From Eremophila alpestris peregrina (Eukaryota; Chordata; Aves; Passeriformes; Alaudidae): a stretch of DNA of 64,000 bases. Positions 11,713 to 24,672 of this stretch are shown piece by piece. Location of the stretch: the NCBI GenBank assembly GCA_009792885.1, contig WMCF01000016.1, forward strand, positions 11,054,200-11,118,199. The letters run 5' to 3'. Below the pieces are notes generated by a model. That model was not told the origin of the DNA. It did no database searches and worked only from the letters and a program-made list of their open reading frames with translations. Both the position numbers and the translations under genes were made by a program. The first letter of the stretch is position 1. Each line of letters begins with the position of its first letter.

Positions 11713-13929
11713 ACCCTACAGTGGGATTCTCAGATACTCAGTGTGGATTTAGGTGTAGTCCAGGGAAGTGTGGTGTAGTCAGGTCATATTATCCCATGGG
11801 ACATTATTCCCTATGGCAGCAGCTAGAGGGAAGCTGCAGTTTGTCTACCCATAGTTCAGAAAGAGTGTTGATGAATCAGAGAAAACCCAGGGAAAGGCCA
11901 TAAAATGTGACTAAGAGATTGGAAAATACTCTCTGGAGGGAGAGACTTGGGGAAAGAGGAAGTTCAATGCCAGCTACATCATAGTCAGCAAGAACCTGCA
12001 TGGGAACAGAAATTCAGTGCCACGGGGATCTGCCAGAAAAAAAAAGCAGTTGGATGGTATCATTACCCAAATTTAAATTGAAAATATATTGCACATCCTT
12101 CTTCATGAAGGTAGCAAATCACTGGAACTTCCCCATGTGGCCATCTTTAAACACTGAGTGGGAATTTTTCCTAAAATCATGATTAGATGGACATCCTAAT
12201 CTTTTCTGAATTTATAGACAAGCCTAACGCTTTCAGAAGAGCCATTTTCATGTTGGCAGTAAATTAAATTCCCAGAATTACCAACCTTGGCCTCTTTTCT
12301 CTGTGCCTTTTTGGATACCTGTCCCAAGATGTGTATGCATGTACAACAGGGATGGCCCAGGAACTCGACACAGGCAATCAAATCTAGGGTTATCCTGCAT
12401 CTGTTTCTATTCCTTGGATTTGCCATTTTGGTGGGAAATACAATATCCTCAGAGGGAAACATCGCACGAAGAAGGTCTCCAAGGAAGTGCCAATAATGAG
12501 AATTCATCTGTCTGTAACACAGTGTCATAAACACCTACTAATAGCAGCATATGTTGCAGATCACTGCCCTCTTTTCCATTATCCCACACTTTGGGAAGAA
12601 GTCAAGAGCCAGCCAGACCAAAAAGAGCATGTGCACAGCGTATGAGCTGGCTGCTGTCCTAACACACAGCCTGGGGGGGGCTGTGAAAGCAAGGGGCAGT
12701 CATCTCAGCCTGGAAGCAGCAATGGAGACAGAAGGAGGAAGGCAACTGAGCTGACAGTGTTGGGAAGGGTATTTATACTGCTGGTGTTCTCATTGGTCAG
12801 TAATAGGGCAGTAGCACGGAGGTGCTTGTCAGATTTGGGCAGTAAATTTGCCACAGGGCAGTGCAGGCCTGGGGCTGGAGCTGAAGGAAGTGCAAAGCAA
12901 ATGAGCACATGGTCCTGGGGCCTCACTTCACAGAGGAGAGATCTCAGCTTTTGCTTCCTCTGGCACAGAAGTCTTCTTCATTACAGGGTGGTTGTGCCAC
13001 ATGATTTATTTTTCTGCTGGATGTTGTTTGTTCTGTAGAAATGGCAAAAGTGACCTGGGCCCAACAGCAAGCTGCTGCTGCCCATTTGAGCTCAGAGGGC
13101 TCTTTGTATTCCCAGAACACCCTGAAGTGGTCTCCTACGCTGAGGGGAGGGCTAAGACTTGATGGCTCACTCAGACTGTAGTCTTATGCTTGAAATCTTC
13201 ATGAAAGGGACTAGATTTTATAAGGATTGTCCATTGGACTTGAGGGTGATCCAAGCTTACCACCCACAAGTCCCCAGCTCCTAGCCACTGCCAGCACTGT
13301 CCTTTTGCAGATGCTTGGCAGAAATTTCAAGAAGAATTGCTGTTCCTACTCTCTATTACCCAGAAGGGAAAATTGGACATCAGGAAAGTCTGTTGGAGAG
13401 GGTCCCAGGCCATTTATCAGCTTCGGGGAGTGGGGCTATGCACGGAAGGGAGGTGACTGCCTTTTGCTGTGTCTTTGCAAATGTCTCTTCCCCTACTTGC
13501 TTTTGATGCTGAGAGCCCATCTCAGACTGGCTGGCGCACTGGGTTATCTGTCTTGGATTTAGTGCATCCTACCCAGCTGAAAAGTAGGGAGTGTTTTATT
13601 CCTGAACAGAGGATGCTCACTGCCTGTCTGTCTGCTGCCTGCAGCAGGCGTCAGTGATTAGCAGCCATTCAAGACAGGCCACTGCTGTGAGCCAAAAGGG
13701 TTTGCAAGGAAAAAAAGAAAGGGTCAAGGAGAGGCAGGGAGAAAGGGAAATGAGACATGGACACATCAAGTAACTAGACCCAAACTGGCCTGGCAGCCCC
13801 ATCCCTAGAAACCAAGGCTTTGAAATGAGAAATGTTTTTCGTATCTTAAATCTCAAGTACAAACAATAAAAGCCGGCCCAGACTGTGTTCTTTGAAGAGA
13901 AAGTACGAGTGACCTGAACAGTGGTTATC
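11713..13929. other. Non-coding sequence
   Basis: No gene or repeat recognised. Frames of up to about 112 codons have no family resemblance. Confidence 0.55.
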
Positions 13930-14335
13930 AGCAGCGTCATTAAGATAAACCCTTAACATGATTTAAAGCATCCGAAACTGAAGGCAGCACTTTCAGATAC
14001 TAACAAAATGGTCTGACATTGGGGATGAAAATCAATAGTAATCTGATGTCACTAAAAATACTCAAAAGTGTCCCATGGCTGATGGAGGTGAGATTAGTGT
14101 AAATATTTGTATTCTAATCAGTGGCACGCGAGGGCTGTAGGCAGCCTTTCTGTCTATTTAATTAATGGAGTGGCTTTTTAAAAGGATCCTAATCATATGT
14201 GATTGTATCTGCTTATCAACATTTTTGCTAATTAGATGATATGGAGGCAGTCACTCTGCTAATTCCCTCATCCAAACAGCATATCCTGCACAGATAAAGT
14301 ACAGTCTCTTTTTAATAAGAAACAATCATGAGACA
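13930..14335. promoter_or_regulatory. Candidate developmental enhancer (homeodomain-rich)
   Basis: Dense TAAT and ATTA words occur in unique sequence: TATTTAATTAATGGAG, CCTAATCATATGTGATTG, TTGCTAATTAGATGATATGG, CTGCTAATTCCC and TTTTTAATAAG. An E-box-like CATATG and GATA/TTATC words are interspersed. The density is clearly above the surroundings. No coding potential is visible. The regulatory role is inferred. Confidence 0.4.
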
Positions 14336-14734
14336 GACTAACCTTAATGGTGCTTATTATCCGAGGATCTTTGGGATTTTCTTTCCTACCCACCCCCTGC
14401 TTCCTTTTCCTTCATTCCCTGCTTCAGTACACCAGATGGATGTGGATGCAGCAGTCCCTGTCCCACCCAACTCCCCACTCCAGGCACCACCATGTCCAGC
14501 CTCCTCTTCCCTCCCAGCCAGATATTGGGTCTGTAAGGGCAGGGATTGTCAGCCAGGTCAGGATGAGGAGCAAAACAGAAGGCACCACGCAGCAAAATGT
14601 CCCAACCTTTTTGTCACCCAGATGACAGGTGATCCCAACCATGCACCCCAATCCCTGATCTTGCTCTTGGCACCCCAGTGAGGCCTGGTCCAGAAAGGAT
14701 TGAGTGCCTCCAAGTTGTGAAAAAAATTTCTATT

Positions 14735-14950
14735 ATTATTTTGATTAGATTAATGTTAGGAAAAGTTTCTTCAAGGAAAGGAGTGTCAAGAATTGGATCA
14801 GGCTGCCCGTGGCAGTGGTTGAGTCACCATCTCTAGAGGTATTTAAAAGCCATCTACCTGTGGTGGGTTAGTGGTGGGATTGATAGCACTTGGTTTAACC
14901 TGGTTTTTGTTGATTTTAAAGGTCTTTTCCAACCTAAAGAATAATTATTA
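14735..14950 (+). mobile_element. CR1 LINE 3' fragment
   Basis: This is a forward CR1 3' end. An AGGAAAAGTTTCTTCAAGG start is followed by GATCAGGCTGCCCGTGGCAG, GTTGAGTCACCATCTCTAG, GAGGTATTTAAAAGCC and AAGGTCTTTTCCAACCT, and an AATAATTATTATTG terminal repeat. It is 5'-truncated and old. Confidence 0.88.
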
Positions 14951-17900
14951 TTGCCGTTATCATGGGGGTTTTTTCTGTTTTAAAAGCATCTGAGGGCAGA
15001 GGATTGTCTACACAAGTGATTTCTCATCAGCTCTGTTGATTCTGTGACTAGGCTGGGGTCCTTTTATCTAAACCAACACAAGTCAAAGACATTTGTTCCA
15101 AGTCCTTTGACTATCCAAACAAACTTTTTTGTTGTGCTTTGCTCCACCAGTCAAACTGCCATTAGCCCTGGGTCAGCCCTGTTGGGGGGGATGCAGTGTT
15201 CAGCCTTGGAGTGACATTCCTGGGGATAATGGTCAAGGATGGGCACATGGGCCAACCTCCCACTGGGACAGAACAGAGGAACCTGCCCTACTTCAGAACA
15301 AGACTGAAAAAAAAATTGAAAATTTGCCCTGAAGAACATCTCCTCACCTCTCAAAATACAAACTCAACACCTAGATAAGGAGAACCCATCCTGAATGTGT
15401 GCAGCTCCCATGCCAAGAGCATCTGGGTGGAGCAGTGGAGAAGGGTAAGTGCTCACTTTTGGGAGGTCGGAGTTTGCCTGCTGTTTTTGCAGCTATGAAT
15501 GTTGAGCAGAAAAGGCTTAAACGACAGGCATTCCTCACTCTGTACAGGAGGGAGTGTCAGCAAGTCCTGTGCAGTGGTCCCATGTGTCTGGCTCAGGACA
15601 GAGGTTGGATGTGGGATGGGAGATGGGGTGGCTTTGGGGAGTGTTGACAGGAAGAGACCCTCAGAGGCTGAGACACAGAGCTGGGTCTTTTTCCAGCTTT
15701 TCTGGGGCTCAAATTAGGGCTTAAGACTAAACCAAGAGATGAAGACAAAGAGGCCTGGTCCTACTTTGTGGACTCAAGAATGAGCCTGACATGTTCTTTA
15801 TGTTAGATCATGCCCCATACTCAGGGCTGGACCTTTCTTCAGTCTTGGAAAACCCAAATGCTACTATAACTCATGTCCAGGGACTCTGACCCCAGCAGAG
15901 TTCAGAGCACTTTGATTTCACTGACTGGAACATCTCCATGTGTCATTTGCAGGATCCTCTCCAGACATGGATACGGTGAAGTTGTACTCAGCAACACAGT
16001 TGGCCAGTCCTTCTACCACTCCTCTTTGGCATGGTCTCTAGCCCTAAATCCTCTCCACGCAATGCACAGGAATTAATCCAATATTGACCACTTTCCCAGA
16101 GGGGTTTCCTGCTGCTTGTTCCATGACTGAGGGCTACAACTTGAGAAGAGGAGGGGCTTCTGGGGCAAGGATTGCATTGCAAGCCGTTGAGTCCTGGGGC
16201 TTAATGAGGTACTGCTTATCAGCAAAGCATGCTTATCTGGAGCCCGCCAGTGTACCTGCTCCAGCCCCATCGTGAGCAAACATGTTTTACCACCCAGTTG
16301 CAGGGAGCTGGGAGCACGGTCAGATGGCACAGTTCAGCTGATGTGTGGTAACTTGTGAAGCCACAGCAACTTTATCACTCCACAACATCCATACATAGCC
16401 ACAGCCTTGAATCTTCGCAGGGAAAGAAAGGATGATGAGTTACTGTTCTGGGATTTTCTCCCTGTTTCCAGTCAGTGGGAAGTGGTATGTGGAGCATTCA
16501 TTTAATAAACCAGAGGGGAAAAGCTGTAGATCAGCTTCTCATTATTTCAGTGCTGGCTCACGCCATCACTTGGGCTTGTGCCTGACAGTTCAATGTGTTA
16601 TTTGAGGCCACTCAAGCATTCTGCAGAAATGATGCCACCCCCCTCTGAAAGTGTGGGGTTCATCCAAGCAGGGAAGGCCTGAATCCTCCATTAGTAGGTT
16701 TATCAGTGCTTATTTCATCTCAGTTTGAGGCCTCTTAATGAAGAAGGTGCTCACTTGGAAGACTAGTCCCTGTTGAGAGCCAGCTCTCTAGCAGGAAACC
16801 TCCTGGAGATGTTTTACTGATGTGGACCTCTGAAATAAAACAACTCTGTACAGGTAAAAAATGCACAAGTGCTGCTAGTTTCAGGGCAAGGGGGGAGTCC
16901 TAAGTGGTACAAAACTTAGATGAGGGTCCTGGTGATGTGCACACAGACATGCAGGAGGGATGGTAAGTGTTTGTGCCCCCATATTTTCTAATGTGTTATA
17001 CCCACATCCAACAAGGGGGGCCTGGGCAACCCAGGTAGCAGGTGAAGGACTAACCAATTACTTTAATGGGAGTGGGGAACTGGATAAGGAAACTGAAGCC
17101 ATCAGGAAGTGTGTTCTGGTCCTGCCCATGGGCACTTTGTACATAGGGCTGATGGGAACAGTGAAATTTCCACACTGCCTCAGCAAAGGTTTAGTCTGAG
17201 TTTATTGCTGAGATTAAAAAACTGGAGAATACAAATTGTAAATGTGATGACTTAAGAGCTCATAAATTCAGTGTACAGCCCCATTCCAGAGAGCTTGCCT
17301 GCAGTGCAGCCACACTGTCTTGGGTTCACGAGTTGCCCTTGCTCCTATTGCTCAAACCCGTGCCCTGCAGGGAGCCCTTCTGCCCTGCCTGGCTCCCAAA
17401 ACACTGCATGTGCATGTGTGTGCACAGATGCTTGGAAACAAGCACACACTGGCCAGGGGTGCTGTCCTGCCTGAGCACACTGGGAGTTTGCTGCTTATGT
17501 ACAGACCCTGCCACTGCTTCAGCCCAGAAACCACACCAGTGCTGGGGCAGTATTTGCAGTCACTGCAGTGAGGGAACAAGTGGAGGTCCTTGAAGATGAG
17601 CTCCTGGGAGGAGAGACAGTTCCCCCCTCACTGAGGAACATTTGCTTGCATTTACCTGCCATCCAAGAGCCATTGCTTGGTGCTTGCAGAGCAGCTCCAT
17701 GGTCTTACCCATGTCCTTGTGTGTGGGCAGCAGGAGTAGCATGGGCAGCTTGGTCCCACACATGGACTCAGTCAAAGCAGCATCACTTCTGAGCTGCAAT
17801 GGAGAATGCCTAAGTGGGAATGATAGAGCTTTTGGCCAATGCAGTCCCTCCCACAGTTTTCCACTTTTCCCCTTTGTGTCCCCTGCCCTGGAGCTGAGTG

Positions 17901-19439
17901 ACCCCTGTGAGCAGAGGGCTTGAGGAGAGCTTCTTGGAGCAATGCTTAATGTTTTGAGCTGATTCTGAGGTGAGTTGTCATTAGGTCTGTGCAATTGGGC
18001 TGCAGCTGTCATTGAGCTGGTCCAGGACAAAGTTTCTTGGATAAATTGCCTAAGTGTTGCAAGCACCTTTGGCATTTTGTGCTTTCCCCTCTTTTTCTAG
18101 GATGGTGGAGAGCTGGAAACCAGCCTGCTTCTAGGATTCATCCAGCCCATGCAAAGGACATTTTGGTGTGGGAGCCCTAATGTAGGGATATAACACCCAG
18201 TGGCAACCTGCTGTCCTGCTGAGGGCAGAGCTTGTGACACAGTCTGAGCAAGAGAGCTGGGGACAAGTCCTAGGAGAACACCAGAAGACACAATGGGATG
18301 CCTTTCTTCCAGGTCAAGTGGACCAAGCCCTCAGCACACAGTAAGCATGAAGGAGATGGGCTTGGCAGTTTGTTCCCTGTCCTGGCACAGGTGTCCAGGG
18401 GTCAGTTCATGGGGAAGCTGTGCTTTGGCTATCTCAAGGTAAGCCTCACACTGCTTTTTTAAAAACGGTGCCCTGCAGCCCCCTGTGCAGAGGCCCCAGC
18501 TCCAGTGGCAGGTGTGGGGCAGCACTGAGGCTCCTCTGGGTACCAAGGCTCCTTTTCAGGGTCCAGCACAGGGGCCAACAGCAGCACCTGCAATAATGCA
18601 CACCAGCTTTCAGCAAAGCTAAGTCCTCGAGTTCCTGACATGTTTCTCTGAAGAAAGTGGCTTGGGCCTCCCCAACAGCATTGCTGGATATTTCCTATCT
18701 ACCAAAATCCAAGCCCAGAGAACTGCACACAGTTCTGTCTCAGAGATGGTTCTAGTCTGTGGGGACAGCCACAGGTGCTGAGAGTGGTGTTTGGTACACC
18801 TGAGGTTTGCTAATTTCTCAAACCTTCTTTTGCCAAATAAGGAACAAAAAAGGGGGAGGTTTTTTTTTTATCATTTTTAATCACTGTAAAATCCACTTTC
18901 CTGCTCTTTTGCATTTGCAGTAGATGTAGCAGTCTTGCCAAAAGAGCATGTGCAAATGTAGGGCCGTGTAGAGTGCCTGTGTGCATGGCTGATGAGGCTC
19001 GGGATGCAAGTCCAGAGGCAGAGGTCCTGCCTGAGCAGACTCAGGAACGCACCGTATATTGGCCAAACCATGCTGCCTTTTCCTACCCTGGCTGGACTCT
19101 ATTTGGCAGTGTTGTGGTCTGGCAAAAGTGCCTTCCCTTGCTTCCCTCCCCCCAGACCCTTGAAAACTTTGGAAATTCACCTGAAATATTTGCCACTCCT
19201 CAGCACCCTGTATGTGTGAGCCACCAGAGCTGTCCTTTCCCGGGACTGGGTTCTGAACGCAGGGCAGAGATAACATTTAACAGGCAAGAGCAGATGAGAA
19301 GGAGATAAAGAAATAAGGGGAGGGAGGGGAGGAGGAATGCAGAGGTATGTGGCTGCATGTTGTACTGTGTTTATGCATAAACAGGCTTGCTTATCGATAT
19401 CCAGATGTAAGCATGAGTGCAGGGTAATATCTCTGAAAC
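14951..19439. other. Non-coding sequence
   Basis: Mostly unremarkable unique sequence. A 171-codon minus-strand frame at 17560-18075 is judged chance. The possible micro-exon at 18391 is listed separately. A G-run-rich patch (19316-19336) precedes the CpG region. Confidence 0.5.
18391..18438 (+). other. Candidate 48-base micro-exon
   Basis: TGTCCTGGCACAG precedes it and CTCAAG|GTAAGC follows it. The 48 bases are open as 16 codons (VSRGQFMGKLCFGYLK). No neighbouring exon is recognised, so this is weak. Confidence 0.12.
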
Positions 19440-20480
19440 AATGGGCGCTGCTCGGCTCGAGGAGCGCTGCCGGAGCCTCCCTGTCAGATGCTGCCGTGTT
19501 ATCAGGTTGCAGCAGGCGTTCGCATCTAATCAGGGATCTGAGCCCCGTGAGCCGCGCCCGGGGATTTCGGAGACTCTTCTCCAGTCTTCAGCCCGCTCTG
19601 TTCTCCGAGGGGAGAGGGCAAGAGGGGACAAAAGGGGCCAAGCGTCTCCGGAGGTGATACTGGTGTGTCTGGCTGCCCGGCTTCACGCTTTGGCGGGGAT
19701 GCAGGGGCTGGTGTTGTCACCACATTTTGGCAGGGGATAGCACCGAGGTGACACTTAGGGCTCGGCCAGCCCTTGCGAGGAGGGGAGAGTCTGGCCAGAG
19801 CTGCAGCAAAGCACTGGCTTTGTTCGGCCTGGGGCAAAGAGCGTCACAGGGACCAAAGCGGCCACTTCAACCCCATCCTCTGTGCTGCAACAGGACAGGA
19901 GCTGGACCTGGGGGCAGTGCTGGCAGCCAGGGCTCTTTTCTCTTTTATTTTCTTCTGTGTTTTTAAGGAAGGCAGCCAGAGCGAAAAAACTTACAAACCT
20001 CCTTTCCCCGCCACTCCCTAGAACCACAACGCAATGGCCACTAATCTTACGTGGCTCATAACTGCAAATAGCTCTGGAACTAATTAATTTGACAGTACCG
20101 CGGCTGCCTGTCTTTTTCACCAAAATCAATTAAGAAAAGGCACATTTCCCCTTCTCGTCCTGCCCCTGAGCGAGGCAGAGGGGAGAAGGGGCAGCCAGGA
20201 CTGGGTGCTGCTTTCCCAGGGCTCCCGGGGGTCCGGATGGGGATGCGAGAGCCGGGAGCACAGTGAAAGGGGATTAACATTGCGGGGGGAGGGACGCCGC
20301 TGGCTCTTCTCAACAGGAGCTGGGATGCTCCCTGGGGACGGGTGGCGGTGGGAAAGCTTGATTGCCTCATGCAGCCACGCTGGGCCGCGTTCCTCCCTCT
20401 CTCCGTCCTGGCTCCCTGAAGACCCCTGTGAATTGTCATTCCTCGCCAGTGCAGAGGGGGAATTGGCCATCGGGTTCTCA
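19440..20480. promoter_or_regulatory. CpG-enriched region, possible promoter or enhancer
   Basis: CpGs are dense here while most of the window is CpG-poor; I count about 20 in 19440-19700 alone, with a second peak at about 20140-20420. Between and after the peaks are AT-rich words such as CTAATTAATTTG (20078-20090) and ATTTGCATGGCTGATGAG (20492-20509), typical of conserved regulatory DNA. This may be a CpG-island promoter for a plus-strand transcript that would include the candidate exons at 20.7 and 22.0 kb. No transcript evidence is available. Confidence 0.45.
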
Positions 20481-20672
20481 GAGCATTTTTTATTTGCATG
20501 GCTGATGAGCCACTCCAGAAGGGGCTGTGAAGGAGAGGCAGGTGGGAATTTCGGCACTGTTTGCTTGCCAAGTGAGGGCAGAGGTGGGTGTTAAAAAGGA
20601 TTCGGCAAGAAATTTAGGGAGAGAAATTTTGCATTTTGTGGGAGGCAGTGGTAGGAATCAGAGTGGGGTCTC

Positions 20673-20718
20673 ATGCAATTTTTAAGGCTCCTGACCTTGG
20701 GGCTCCTTGCCCAGACAG
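20673..20718 (+). other. Candidate first coding exon with signal-peptide-like start
   Basis: From an ATG at 20673 the frame reads MQFLRLLTLGLLAQT and then meets a good splice donor (ACAG|GTAAAG, exon end 20718) in phase 1. One basic residue followed by a hydrophobic stretch and a small-residue end is signal-peptide-like. The start context is weak (C at -3). If joined to the candidate exon at 21993 the frame is kept (the split codon becomes Ala). This is prediction only; a chance alignment of start, frame and donor is quite possible. Confidence 0.2.
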
Positions 20719-21992
20719 GTAAAGACAAGGAGTGTGCCAGAGGGGCTGTGCTCCCTCTGCCCTGCGCTGGGTGTGGGGTGGGAGGGTCTGAGCTGGGGCG
20801 GTGTATCAGCATCACACTGCTTCCCAAAAAATCCAGCGAGAACAGGACCCCCCTCCGTGCTTGTCCTTCTGGTTCCACTTCCAGATGGAAAAGAAAGCCA
20901 GGTCTAGGGTAAACAGGTTGAATGTTATCAGGGCTTTCTGAGCATGCAGCTCCCCAAAAGCTCTGTTCTCAGGGAATGCAAGACAACTGTTCTTAAGAAA
21001 CAGTGGTGAGACACCTGGCCAAGCTGGGTAAAACCTCCTGAGCATTATTTCTGTAAATGTCTCCATTTGGTCCATATCACCTCCTCCCATCTCTATTGAA
21101 ATGCCCTTCTATTAATAAATAACTCCATTCTCCATTACCCCATCTCCACAGCTCACGTTGAAGTAACTGGGAATTTGGGTTTGGTTTTTATAGACATTAG
21201 AAATAGATTTTATCTTTATTAAGGGCTCTGTCTCCACCACCCCAACCTTTGCTCCATTGCACAGAGCATAGCAGTGGCTGGAGCAGAGGAAGCAGGTCCC
21301 TGGGCTGAGCTCAGCAAGGGGAGAGGAAGGAGAACCTCTTCCTGGCTTTGGCCAGGACAGAAGGGGTTCAAAAAGCCAGGTTCTTCCCTGTGCATTGGTG
21401 ACCTGTGAGTATGTCTCTATAGCATGGTGTAAAGTGCTTGAGAAAACAAGGGAGAAAATGTGAATGAAGACTATTTAAGAAATTTTGTATCTGAAAGATT
21501 TAGTTCTCAAGAGTTTGTTTGTCTTGCCTTTGTAGTGTCTTGGAAAATACCTATCAGGAAGCCTCCTGAATGCATTCATAGCGCTGAGCCACCATGTGAA
21601 TTTGGGGAAAGTTTTTTTTCTAGGCTGTGGGTTACAAACAGTCCCTGGAAAATATTTGAGTTTTAAGTGCATTGGTTGGCTGTGATGGGGCAGGGAAGTC
21701 ACAGGACAGCATTTTAAGGCCAGCTTGGACAGCAGCATGGTTTCTGGCATGGAAATCAGTGCATGTAAATTAGAATTATGGTTTCAATGAATACTATCAT
21801 ATATGGATTGGAAGCTGATTTTCCAAGAGCAGTCGTGCCAGGAAAAGCTGTGCTCTCATATAGCCCCAGGCAGCAAACACAAGTGACACAAACATGGTGA
21901 GGGTGAGTTCATTTACAAATGTGGCTGTTCAAAAAGTATTTCTAAAATTTGCCTTCCCTGCTGTTCCTCCCCCGTGCCTCCTCCCCTTGCAG

Positions 21993-22081
21993 CGATGAGC
22001 TGGAGGTTTGGTATCCAGCCTTTGCAGCGGCTGGTGCTGGGCTGGCGGGGCTCGGCGCCACAGCTGCGCACCTGGGCGCAG
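21993..22081 (+). other. Candidate 89-base internal exon
   Basis: A strong pyrimidine tract ending CCTTGCAG precedes 21993, and a textbook donor GCGCAG|GTAAGG follows 22081. In the frame of MSWRFGIQPLQRLVLG (from 21995) about 26 of 29 codons end in G or C, which resembles coding DNA in birds. That peptide has four Arg and no acidic residues, so alone it would resemble a mitochondrial presequence. A second open frame (DELEVWYPAFAAAGAG) also crosses the segment. I do not recognise the product; it could equally be a non-coding RNA exon. Confidence 0.3.
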
Positions 22082-23334
22082 GTAAGGCTCCAGCAGGGTG
22101 GGGACTGGATTCTTTCCCGGCCCCTCTCAGCAAACAGCTCCTGCCCTGGAGCCCTGCGTTCCTCTGCCCTTATCTCCCTGTGCAAGGCAAAGCTATAAAT
22201 GTTATTGGCCATGAAGTTATTCATCCCCTTCAAAGTTACGCATATGCAAAGCAGGCTCTCCTGCTGGAATGGGAGTCTCCATACCAAGAGTGGGTGTTTA
22301 AAGATTTTTTTTTTCTTTTAATAAAAATCTCCAAGAAAGAAGCACATTAACATATAGCAATATTAATAGCACTGAATCTGTATAAACCTAATTATATATG
22401 TTACCACAAGTAAACAACCACAGCATTTCTTACAAGGTAAACATACTGTAGCTCCAGATGGCTAGACTGAGGTGCAGAGCAGTAGCCCAGCTCATCTGTG
22501 CAGTTGGCAGTGGAGACAATAAGCAGGACCTTGAGTTGGGACATAGGTCCTGCCTTCATCACAGGCACAACTCATCCCCTTGCCATCCCTGTCCCAGGAG
22601 TGTGGCATTGGTCCTGCCCCTGGAGTGCTCTGCAGCCACATTGGCACACAGCAGCCTCCATCCCAGTTGGATGCAGTGATATTCCTACCAGTGCAGCAAA
22701 CAGTGGTGGGGGCTGTCAGCAGAGACCAGAATTTTAAAACTCAGAACACCTCACTGCCTTCTGGGACTTCATAAAATTCGTTCTTATTCATACCTGCTGT
22801 TGTTTTAAAGTCATTGTTTTCTGAGGAATTATTCAGCTCAAGAAAGAAAGCAGCTATTTTACTTTATTGATAACTAGGAGAATTCAGTGATGCATAAAGG
22901 GATGGGAGATCAGTTATATCTCTGACCTCTGAAGCTGGAAGAAGCCATTCCCCCATTTATGGCATGTCTCCTATTTTATTAGACTCATGCACAGGCTGTA
23001 TCAGTTGTTCCCTGTTTTTCTCCTGTTCTGTTGATGGCTCAGACCAAGACCAATGCTTCAAGCCAGCTGAGCCTGGAAACCTCTGGATGATCCAAGCAGC
23101 AGTTCCCAATCAGTCCCCTTCCCTTCTCCTGCTGCAGGGCAGCTCTCTGCAGAGGCTGGTGGTGTGGGGGTGAAGCAATGTGGGACAGGGCTTTTCAGGG
23201 AAGCAAATGCGAGACCCTGGACAGCTTCTGTCCCACATTTCAACTTCCATGGCCCAACATCAAACATGTCACTGCAGCCTGAGCCCTCATGGGCCTGATG
23301 GAGGAGCAAAAAGAGAGGGCTGGAGGCAGCAGAT

Positions 23335-23560
23335 CCTAATCTTTATTAAATAAGAACAAAGCTTATGCCGGCTAATGAGAAAAACAAACTGATGAAAGAT
23401 CCGGCGAGCTCCTCAGAAGGACACAAAGAAATTCTCTCTGAGCAAGAGCAGGCTAAAAATATTACTGAATATTTATTTTGCTGGCAGTGTCTTCACAGGC
23501 TCCAAATTTGATGCCGCTGCTTTGGGGATTGGCATGGCCGTCACAGCGACTGCAGAGGAG
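23335..23560. other. Block resembling conserved non-coding DNA
   Basis: Unique sequence including CCTAATCTTTATTAAATAAG, GCCGGCTAATGAG and AATATTACTGAATATTTATT, mixing isolated CpGs with AT-rich factor-site words. No frame or repeat explains it. Confidence 0.3.
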
Positions 23561-24643
23561 GGTGCTCCAAGCCCTGCGTGACGCCTGGAGCCAGGGCAGA
23601 AACAGCCAAGACGTGAGAGCACGAACTGCTGGGAAAGGACAGCCAGTGCCTGTACACCTCTGCTTCTCTACAGGCAACAGAATATTCACCATTGGTTGGT
23701 TTCTGTCCATCATCTTGTCTGCAGCCAGTGAGTAAAAGCCAGAGATGCCACAGGCACTTTTCTCTAGTTTCATTCCCCTTCTCAACACAGGCCATTGTGC
23801 ACGGGGTGCCAAAGGCTTGCAGTGGTGCTGAGCATCCTCTGTATTATGACTTCAGACACATCAGGGACAACTGGCTAGAAACCTTGGGCACTAGTTGTCT
23901 TTTCCAGTTTCAGCCCACAAAGTTCCCCCAAAAGAAATCCATGACCTGCTGACCTGACCAACCCCAGGGTGTTGTCCCTGCAGCAAGCTGCAGCCTAAGG
24001 AACCATCATCAGCAAAGGTATGGCTAGCTGTAAGAAGCAGCAGGCATCATTTGCAAGCAAACCCAAAACCATGTGAAGATGCCCAGATTGCACACATAAC
24101 ACTATGAATTCCAATGCACAGACCTTGCCTGGGGAAACGATCAGTTTAGGGAGAGTTTCAGGAGGTTGTGATCAGCCCAGCATGTGCAGTGAACCCCAGT
24201 GAGCAAAGCTGCACCCATGTAGGGGTTTGCAAAGATTCAGCCCAGCTGTGTTGTGTCTCCTGCCCTTGCCACTTCCCCTGGGCCCCCATTAACCTCTGTC
24301 CAGCCCATTATCTCCAGAAATGGTTGGTGGGAGGCAATGCCATTGCCATGCTGGGTCAGGCCACCCAGTCAGCTGTGTAGGAGCTGTTCAGAAATCAACT
24401 CCCACCTTCACAGCTGCACCCCTTTCCCATAGCCAAACCTTAGTATTGAGTACCCATTGAGCTTGGCTGAAAACATCACTTCTGAAGGCAAAAGCCAAAA
24501 GGCCTGCAGCTCTCCCTCTGCTTCTGCCTTCACTGACCACGAAACTTCAGCATCTGCTCCTTTAATGTACTGTGGCTGAACTTGTTGCCAGCAGGTCAAA
24601 GGAAACATAATTTACTCGGGCTTTGATTCATTTGATACAGTTT

Positions 24644-24672
24644 GGGGTGGAAAGGGGGAGGGGGAGGATGGG
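24644..24672 (+). other. Candidate G-quadruplex motif
   Basis: Four G runs (4, 5, 5 and 3 G) are separated by loops of 6, 1 and 5 bases, which fits the canonical quadruplex pattern. It sits at the start of a longer G/A-rich tract reaching about 24710. No gene is adjacent. Confidence 0.4.

Noticed and set aside
17560..18075. 171-codon minus-strand open frame
   Set aside because: No recognisable family, and no upstream promoter or splice signals that fit.
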